DNA from: an uncultured Ruminococcus sp.
GTDB lineage: Bacteria > Bacillota > Clostridia > Oscillospirales > CAG-272
Assembly: GCA_902773455.1 (NCBI GenBank)
Contig: CACYEW010000359.1
Location: forward strand, 1-5,676
Direction: 5' to 3'
DNA: 5,676 nt
How positions within the stretch are numbered: the stretch's first letter is position 1; every line of letters starts with the position of its first letter. The translations under genes and the position numbers were made by a program. Positions 1 through 4,513 of this stretch are shown here, one piece after another. A model generated the notes under the pieces. The model saw only the letters and a program-made list of their open reading frames with translations, searched no databases and was not told the DNA's origin.

Positions 1-1509
1 GCCGAAATAAGGCGTGGTTATCGGTGGCACCGCGTCGTTTTTCAGCACGTTTTTGACTATAAGATCGCGTTTGCGCTCATCCGCAGCGCCGGTCATGAGC
101 GCAAGCACGTTGATGTGTCTGCCGACTTTTTCAAGTCCGGAATCGAAGCTGTCCACGTACGCGCCGCGGTCCTCGCGCCAGAAATCGCGCTGGATGTTAT
201 CATAAAGCGTCTTCGCGCTTTTTTCATATTCCGAACCGTCTTCGCCGACGGCTTCGCACAATAGACTCATATCGAGCATAGCCTTGTATAAAAGCATCTG
301 CTCGCCGCAATTCGCGCCGCCCTTGTCGATATCCGCCCAGTCGATGAAGATCCAGTATCCGCGGCGGTATACGATATATCCGCGTTCGTCGAGATTCGAT
401 ACGATATAGGAATACAGAGCTTTCAGCCTCGGAAGGATGAATCTGATAAAGTCCGCGTCGCCGCTCGAGAAGTAATAGTTATACGCGCCCATTATGACGT
501 AAAGAGAATAGTCGGTTATCGTGTTCACGTGCTGATGATACGGTTCCTTGCCGAGCAGCAGCGTCAGCGTTCTTCTCGTTATGCCGTTATCGTGGAACAG
601 ATAGTCGTTTATCATGTAGCTCTGATAAGCGTCGCCCGACCATACCCATCTGTCGCGTTTGATGCCGTCGAGAAAGAATTCACGGGAGCAGAGGTGGAAG
701 GTGTAAGCCGAAACGCGCCATACTCTGTCGATAAGCTTGTCGCCGCATTCAAACGAGCCGATGTCTTCCAGCGGCAGATATTCGTAAAACGCGCTCACGG
801 CAAAGCTCCCGGCGAGCTTTACCGGGATATAAACGTATCTGAAAGCGCACGCCGGCAGGCGGTAGCTCATTTTACCGGAAAGCCGCTCGAAAAGCAGGGC
901 GTTTTTGCAATCCGTCGCTTCTTCCGCGGACTCGCCGAAATATACGGTGAAGTCTTCGGTATCGATCGCGTTTTCGACCGAAAGCTCGGCAAACGTCTCT
1001 GTCCCGAAATCGTAAAGCATACCGTCGCCGAACTGCCTGCTCGATTCGGGCGTTATTTTTTTGTACGTGAACGGAAACGTCTCCGGCGTTTTATCCGGTT
1101 CCGTATACTCCGGGTTGTCTCCGGCGTTTATATAGTCCTCCGTGTTCGGAGAGACGAGCCACGTTCTGTCGGTGCAGAACGTGTCCGATACGGCGTAAAT
1201 GCACGGCAGACCGCCGATATTGCTGATCCGCACGATCACGGTGTGATCGCCCTCTCCGAAGAAAATGTCCTCTCCCACGTTGAAGCGGTACGTGTTGTCG
1301 AACATGACGTAGCCCTGACCGCAGGCGAGTATTTTCACGTACCCCTCGCTGTCGGCGTGAAACGTCTTCATAAACGTCACGGTGGGGTAAACGTTAGGCT
1401 GATTCCAAAACGTCGGATAGACCGCCCCGAATTCTTTTCTGCGTAGATGCAGCTTGAGTCCGTGATAAAATTCGTAATCTCCTCTGTACCAGATCCACTT
1501 GCTTTGCAT
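1..1509 (-). CDS. GH78-like alpha-L-rhamnosidase family glycosidase, C-terminus cut by window edge
   Basis: An open frame of 503 codons runs from ATG at 1509 to the left edge without a stop; its C-terminus lies outside. I assign it to the GH78 / bacterial alpha-L-rhamnosidase family, which removes terminal L-rhamnose from plant or microbial glycans. Residues 1-250 look like the N-terminal beta-sandwich region (opening WIWYRGDYEFY). The six-hairpin (alpha/alpha)6 catalytic domain begins near 250, with FFLDGIKRDRWVWSGDA at 278-294. D281 and D293 match the conserved acidic residues of GH78. The general-acid position, usually Glu, is Asp (D286). The conserved C-terminal Glu would be beyond the edge. 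No signal peptide is visible, so it is probably cytoplasmic and acts on imported oligosaccharides. The start is supported by GAGAGG 7 nt upstream. It begins 13 nt after the DUF2344 stop, so the two are probably co-transcribed. Family assignment is firm; substrate is not. Confidence 0.85.
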   Translation of the reverse strand, partial: MQSKWIWYRGDYEFYHGLKLHLRRKEFGAVYPTFWNQPNVYPTVTFMKTFHADSEGYVKILACGQGYVMFDNTYRFNVGEDIFFGEGDHTVIVRISNIGGLPCIYAVSDTFCTDRTWLVSPNTEDYINAGDNPEYTEPDKTPETFPFTYKKITPESSRQFGDGMLYDFGTETFAELSVENAIDTEDFTVYFGESAEEATDCKNALLFERLSGKMSYRLPACAFRYVYIPVKLAGSFAVSAFYEYLPLEDIGSFECGDKLIDRVWRVSAYTFHLCSREFFLDGIKRDRWVWSGDAYQSYMINDYLFHDNGITRRTLTLLLGKEPYHQHVNTITDYSLYVIMGAYNYYFSSGDADFIRFILPRLKALYSYIVSNLDERGYIVYRRGYWIFIDWADIDKGGANCGEQMLLYKAMLDMSLLCEAVGEDGSEYEKSAKTLYDNIQRDFWREDRGAYVDSFDSGLEKVGRHINVLALMTGAADERKRDLIVKNVLKNDAVPPITTPYFG

Positions 1510-1516
1510 ATACGAT

Positions 1517-1522
1517 CCTCTC
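1517..1522 (-). promoter_or_regulatory. Ribosome binding site of the GH78-like gene
   Basis: Read on the minus strand this is GAGAGG, 7 nt before the ATG at 1509, directly after the TAA of DUF2344 (1523-1525). It supports the chosen start and translation as part of a polycistronic message. No promoter is visible in the 13-nt gap. Confidence 0.7.
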
Positions 1523-2215
1523 TTATCTGAATAATTGACCGTTTTCAAAAAAGACTTCCGTCCGAAGGACCGTGTAAAGCGAGGTATTCGGATCCGTCAT
1601 ATCTATCGACAGCTCCGAGCATATCGCTTTAACGATGTATTCGGGATTTATATAAACGCTGTTCGAAGCGGCGGCGTTCACGCCGAGCGTCAGCTTGACT
1701 TTGTCAAACTCGCAGTATTTCACGACCACGTACGGAGAAATATCGAACGGCATCGTACCGCTTTCGGTCTTTTTCGTACGCTTTTCTATAACGACGGGCT
1801 TTTTGAACATTTCTTTTATTTGATCGGGGGTACCGTCGCCTATATCGGGCGATATCGCGGTTATTATATACGCCGACGTCGCTATCTGCCTGAAATCCGA
1901 TTCGGGCTCGTACGCCTCGATTATCCGCAGATCGGGGGGCAGAGCGTCGTTGAGCTTGTCTTTGACGTCGTCCGGCGATATATCAGCGGCTTTGATATCG
2001 AGAAATTCGCATACGCTGCCGATCCCGAGCGCCGCCGGCAGAGAAAACACGAGATGCGGCCTCGGATTATAGCCGTGCGTGTATTCTATCTTCACGCCGG
2101 AGCGCGTGATCGCCGATTTCATAGTGCGGTCGAGATCGAGGTGCGAGATGAATTTCAGCGCCCCGAGCTTGCTGAATTTGAGCCTTATTTTTTTGTATTC
2201 GGGCACCACGTGCAT
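1523..2215 (-). CDS. DUF2344 / TIGR03936 radical SAM-linked protein
   Basis: This 230-residue protein is recognised by its N-terminal signature: KFISHLDLDRTMKSAI at 21-36, then HGYNPRPHLVFSLPAALGIG at 47-66, typical of the DUF2344/TIGR03936 family. That family is found beside, or fused to, TIGR03960 radical SAM proteins; its biochemical role is not known to me. The length fits a stand-alone member. The coding region overlaps the radical SAM stop by 31 nt in the -1 frame. Start choice is uncertain. ATG at 2215 has GGAGGTGA directly abutting it, which leaves only 3 nt after GGAGG. GTG at 2209 (codon 3) has 9 nt after GGAGG, so it is better spaced. The protein contains no membrane segment or signal peptide. 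It is probably cytoplasmic, made by translational coupling to the radical SAM gene, and possibly also made as a frameshift fusion (see findings). Confidence 0.93.
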   Translation of the reverse strand: MHVVPEYKKIRLKFSKLGALKFISHLDLDRTMKSAITRSGVKIEYTHGYNPRPHLVFSLPAALGIGSVCEFLDIKAADISPDDVKDKLNDALPPDLRIIEAYEPESDFRQIATSAYIITAISPDIGDGTPDQIKEMFKKPVVIEKRTKKTESGTMPFDISPYVVVKYCEFDKVKLTLGVNAAASNSVYINPEYIVKAICSELSIDMTDPNTSLYTVLRTEVFFENGQLFR

Positions 2216-4035
2216 TCACCTCCGAGCCTGTTTGCGCCGCATCCGGCGCATTGTTCGGCGCACGACGGGGTTGTCCTGCCCTCGTACGCTTTCTTTCTTT
2301 CGCGTATGAAGAATTCTTTCGATACGCCGCAGTCGATCATATCCCACGGCAGTATCTCGTCTGTTTCGCGTTTGCGTTCGGCGTAGAATTTTACATCGAC
2401 GCCGCAGTCTTCAAAAAGCCTGAACCATTTTTCGGAAGAGAAGAACTCGCTCCACGCGTCGAATTTCATACCGCGGTCGAGCGCTTCGAGAAGGACCCTG
2501 CAGAGCTTTCTGCCGCCTCTTGCGAGCACCGCTTCTATAATGCTCCCGTCCGCGTCGTGGTAGTTATATTTTATTCGGCGATCCGAGCACAAATGACCGA
2601 GAAGCTGCTGCTTGCGGCGGAATTCCGGCAAAGGATCCTGCCCCTCCCACTGAAACGCCGTGAACGGCTTCGGTATGAAGCACGCCACGCTCATCGTGAT
2701 CTGAGGCTTGCCCTTCGGTCTGTCTTCGACTTCGTAAAACGCGTCGATTATGTGTTTGCAAAGCTCCGCTATGCCGGCGATGTCCTCGTCGGTCTCGGTC
2801 GGATGACCTATCATAAAGTAAAGCTTTACGGCGGTCTTGCCCGCGGCGAACGCGACCTTGCAGGCGCGGATCACCTCTTCTTCGGTGATGTTTTTGTTTA
2901 TTACGTCGCGCAGACGCTGCGTGCCGGCTTCGGCGGCGAAGGTCAGCGTCGTTGTTCTGACGCTCGATACCTTCTGCATCAGCTCGTCGGTAAAACTGTC
3001 GGCGCGAAGCGACGGAAGAGTCAGACTTATCATACGGTCGTCGGTCCACGAAAGCAGACCGTCGGTCAGCTCGCGCAATCCCGTATAGTCGGAGGTCGAG
3101 AGGGAGCAGAGAGATATCTCGTCGTAACCGGTGTTCTCATAAGTCCTCTTCGCCTGCTCGTTGAGAACGGAAGGCGATTTTTCGCGTATCGGGCGGTATA
3201 TCATACCCGCCTGGCAGAACCGGCAGCCGCGTATGCAGCCGCGCATTATTTCGAGCGTTATACGGTCCTGAACGCACTCGATGAAAGGCATAACGGGCTT
3301 TTCGGGAAAATACGCTTTATCAAAATCTTTTATTATTCTTTTAGTTATCTTTGCGGGTACGCCGTCGTATTTCGGGCAAAAGCTCTTTATAGTGCCGTCT
3401 TCGTTATACGTCACCTCGTACATCGAAGGAACGTAAAATCCCGGTACCTTAGATACCTCGTAAAGGAACTTACGTCTGTCGTATTGCCCCGAAGCTTTCA
3501 TATCGATATAAAGATGCGCGAACTCGACGAGAGCCTCCTCGCCCTCGCCTATCGAGAAAACGTCGAAAAAGTCGGCGAGAGGCTCGGGGTTGTACGAGCA
3601 GGGACCGCCGCCTATCACTATCGGATCGTCCTCCCCGCGCTCCGAAGACAGTACGGGTATATGACCGAGGCGAAGCATATTCAATACGTTCGTATAGCAC
3701 AGCTCGTACTGCAGAGTAAAGCCGAGTATATCGAAATCGCACAAAGGCGTGCCGGTTTCGTGAGAAGAAAGAGTTATCCCGTTTTTAACGAGCTGATCTT
3801 CCATATCGACCCACGGCGCGTAGGTGCGTTCGCAGTATACGTCCGGATCTTCGTTCAGCGAGCCGTAAAGAAGTCTTATGCCGAGATTGGACATACCGAT
3901 CTCGTAAGTATCGGGAAAAGCGAAGCAGAAACGGCATTTTACCTGCTCCGGATCTTTTATTACCTGATTGAACTCGCCGCCCGTGTATCTGCCGGGTTTA
4001 AGTACCTGTTTGAGAAGCGTATCTTTGTAAAACAT
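2185..4035 (-). CDS. TIGR03960-family radical SAM protein with B12-binding-like N-terminus
   Basis: Numbered from the upstream in-frame ATG at 4050, the radical SAM motif is GCIRGCRFC, with C272, C276 and C279 as the CxxxCxxC ligands of the AdoMet-binding 4Fe-4S cluster. Before it lies a region resembling the B12-binding-like domain of this family (FAFPDTYEIGMSNLGIR at 43-59; GGGPCSYNPEPLADFFDVF at 147-165). After it come LTFAAEAGTQRLRDVINKNI (369-388), YFMIGHPTETDED (411-423) and FIPKPFTAFQWE (458-469), all characteristic of TIGR03960. A five-Cys cluster (C597, C601, C604, C613, C616) ends the protein. The reaction is unknown. I chose ATG 4035 (616 residues): it has AAGGTGA 4 nt upstream and gives the family-like opening MFYKDTLLKQVLKPGRYTGG. 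ATG 4050 has no ribosome binding site and lies about 8 nt from the predicted transcription start. It is the first gene of the minus-strand operon. Confidence 0.95.
   Translation of the reverse strand: MFYKDTLLKQVLKPGRYTGGEFNQVIKDPEQVKCRFCFAFPDTYEIGMSNLGIRLLYGSLNEDPDVYCERTYAPWVDMEDQLVKNGITLSSHETGTPLCDFDILGFTLQYELCYTNVLNMLRLGHIPVLSSERGEDDPIVIGGGPCSYNPEPLADFFDVFSIGEGEEALVEFAHLYIDMKASGQYDRRKFLYEVSKVPGFYVPSMYEVTYNEDGTIKSFCPKYDGVPAKITKRIIKDFDKAYFPEKPVMPFIECVQDRITLEIMRGCIRGCRFCQAGMIYRPIREKSPSVLNEQAKRTYENTGYDEISLCSLSTSDYTGLRELTDGLLSWTDDRMISLTLPSLRADSFTDELMQKVSSVRTTTLTFAAEAGTQRLRDVINKNITEEEVIRACKVAFAAGKTAVKLYFMIGHPTETDEDIAGIAELCKHIIDAFYEVEDRPKGKPQITMSVACFIPKPFTAFQWEGQDPLPEFRRKQQLLGHLCSDRRIKYNYHDADGSIIEAVLARGGRKLCRVLLEALDRGMKFDAWSEFFSSEKWFRLFEDCGVDVKFYAERKRETDEILPWDMIDCGVSKEFFIRERKKAYEGRTTPSCAEQCAGCGANRLGGECTWCPNTKK
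2216..2223 (-). promoter_or_regulatory. Ribosome binding site for DUF2344, inside the radical SAM gene
   Basis: The minus strand reads GGAGGTGA, a near-perfect Shine-Dalgarno sequence located within the last codons of the radical SAM gene (encoding Leu-Gly-Gly-Glu). It is too close to ATG 2215 to be ideal and is better placed for GTG 2209. It fits reinitiation or coupling by ribosomes finishing the upstream gene at 2185. Confidence 0.75.
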
Positions 4036-4039
4036 CTTT

Positions 4040-4046
4040 TCACCTT
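4040..4046 (-). promoter_or_regulatory. Ribosome binding site deciding the radical SAM start
   Basis: The minus strand reads AAGGTGA followed by AAAG and ATG at 4035. The in-frame ATG at 4050 has only AT-rich sequence upstream, so this site favours the downstream start. Confidence 0.65.
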
Positions 4047-4064
4047 GCATATTATTTCATTATA

Positions 4065-4093
4065 ACTATATACTCATTTTTCAAAAAAGTCAA
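4065..4093 (-). promoter_or_regulatory. SigA-type promoter for the radical SAM/DUF2344/GH78 operon
   Basis: On the minus strand, -35 TTGACT (4088-4093) and -10 TATAGT (4065-4070) are separated by exactly 17 nt of A/T-rich spacer. Transcription would start near 4058, giving a leader of roughly 23 nt before ATG 4035. A second TATAAT at 4059-4064 has no suitably spaced -35. No operator-like palindrome overlaps this promoter, so no specific regulation is visible. Confidence 0.65.
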
Positions 4094-4122
4094 GAGAAAA
4101 GGCAGAGTTTTTGAAAAAAGAC

Positions 4123-4151
4123 TTGACAAATCAAAATAAACGTGTTATCAT
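4123..4151 (+). promoter_or_regulatory. SigA-type extended -10 promoter for the arsR-type repressor and ATPase
   Basis: The -35 is consensus TTGACA (4123-4128). After a 17-nt spacer comes -10 TATCAT (4146-4151), preceded by TGT (4143-4145), an extended -10 motif. This is a strong promoter whose start point, near 4158, falls inside the palindromic operator, as expected for a unit kept off by a bound repressor. It fires away from the radical SAM promoter; the two -35 boxes are 29 nt apart. Confidence 0.75.
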
Positions 4152-4170
4152 ATGAACAATCGTTCATATG
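4149..4170 (+). promoter_or_regulatory. Palindromic ArsR/SmtB-family operator
   Basis: Two perfect 9-nt arms, CATATGAAC (4149-4157) and GTTCATATG (4162-4170), flank a 4-nt centre (AATC). The TGAAC-n4-GTTCA core with AT-rich flanks matches the known 12-2-12-type operators of SmtB, CzrA, ZiaR and CadC regulators. It overlaps the last three bases of the -10, covers the predicted transcription start and abuts the ribosome binding site at 4170-4176. Binding by the protein encoded at 4181 is inferred, giving autoregulation. Confidence 0.85.
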
Positions 4171-4176
4171 AGGTGA
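4170..4176 (+). promoter_or_regulatory. Ribosome binding site of the ArsR-family gene
   Basis: GAGGTGA lies 4 nt before ATG 4181, with its first G shared with the operator's right arm. It fixes the start of the repressor gene. Confidence 0.7.
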
Positions 4177-4180
4177 TTTT

Positions 4181-4513
4181 ATGGAACACGATAAACATAA
4201 AGAGATGCTTAAACAGGTCATGACCGGTATGCCGAAGGATGAAACGCTTGCCGAGCTTTCGGAGCTTTTCAGCGTATTCGGCGACAGTACGAGAATAAAG
4301 ATATTATGGGCGCTTTCCGAGCGTGAAATGAGCGTATGCTGTATCGCGGAGCTGCTCAAAATGACGCAGTCGGCGATATCGCATCAGCTGAAGAATCTCC
4401 GCCACGCGAAGCTCATATCGAGCAGAAGAGAAGGCAAGACGGTTTATTACTTTTTAGCCGACGACCACGTAAGAAGCATAATCGATCAGGGAATGGAGCA
4501 TATTTCGGAATGA
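4181..4513 (+). CDS. ArsR/SmtB-family metal-sensing repressor, Zn-type alpha5 site
   Basis: This 110-residue winged-helix repressor has the family layout. DSTRIKILWAL (35-45) precedes the helix-turn-helix, the recognition helix is TQSAISHQLKNLR (62-74), and the wing is RREGKTVYYFLADDHV (82-97). The C-terminal helix keeps all four ligands of the alpha5 zinc site with SmtB spacing: D94, H96, H107 and E110 (D-x-H, 11, 3). This predicts a Zn(II)-type sensor that releases DNA when metal binds across the dimer. The alpha3 region, ELCVCD in CadC, is EMSVCC here (49-54), so that site is incomplete or altered. N-terminal H3 and H6 could contribute ligands. The gene follows its own operator and overlaps the ATPase start by 4 nt, so the two are probably translationally coupled. 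It uses TTA leucine codons twice (residues 42 and 92), unlike its neighbours, where TTA is rare. Inducing metal is inferred, not shown. Confidence 0.93.
   Translation: MEHDKHKEMLKQVMTGMPKDETLAELSELFSVFGDSTRIKILWALSEREMSVCCIAELLKMTQSAISHQLKNLRHAKLISSRREGKTVYYFLADDHVRSIIDQGMEHISE

Noticed and set aside
1053..1065. A 13-nt sequence shared by the GH78 gene and the DUF2344 start region (2185-2197)
   Set aside because: Both encode Tyr-Lys-Lys-Ile using the same codons around an A-run; in the GH78 gene the heptamer is out of slippery register and no stop follows, so the match is most likely chance.
529..1446. Plus-strand open frame of about 305 codons opposite the glycosidase gene
   Set aside because: It is codon-registered antisense of the GH78-like gene, which carries clear family motifs; the plus-strand product has none.
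1535..2386. Plus-strand open frame opposite DUF2344
   Set aside because: It is codon-registered antisense of a recognised family member and runs across the junction into the radical SAM gene, with no recognisable domain.
4048..4050. Upstream ATG as start of the radical SAM protein
   Set aside because: It has no Shine-Dalgarno sequence and lies about 8 nt from the predicted transcription start, whereas ATG 4035 has AAGGTGA at good spacing and a family-like N-terminus.
2251..4065. Long plus-strand open frame opposite the radical SAM gene
   Set aside because: It shares codon boundaries with a gene full of recognisable motifs; its own translation is rich in Arg, Tyr and Val with no known domain, and no ribosome binding site was evident.
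4077..4127. Possible intrinsic terminator or hairpin in the A/T-rich intergenic region
   Set aside because: The only arms are short (6 nt GTCAAG/CTTGAC) with a long interior and no GC-rich stem followed by a T-run; they are better explained as two -35 boxes.
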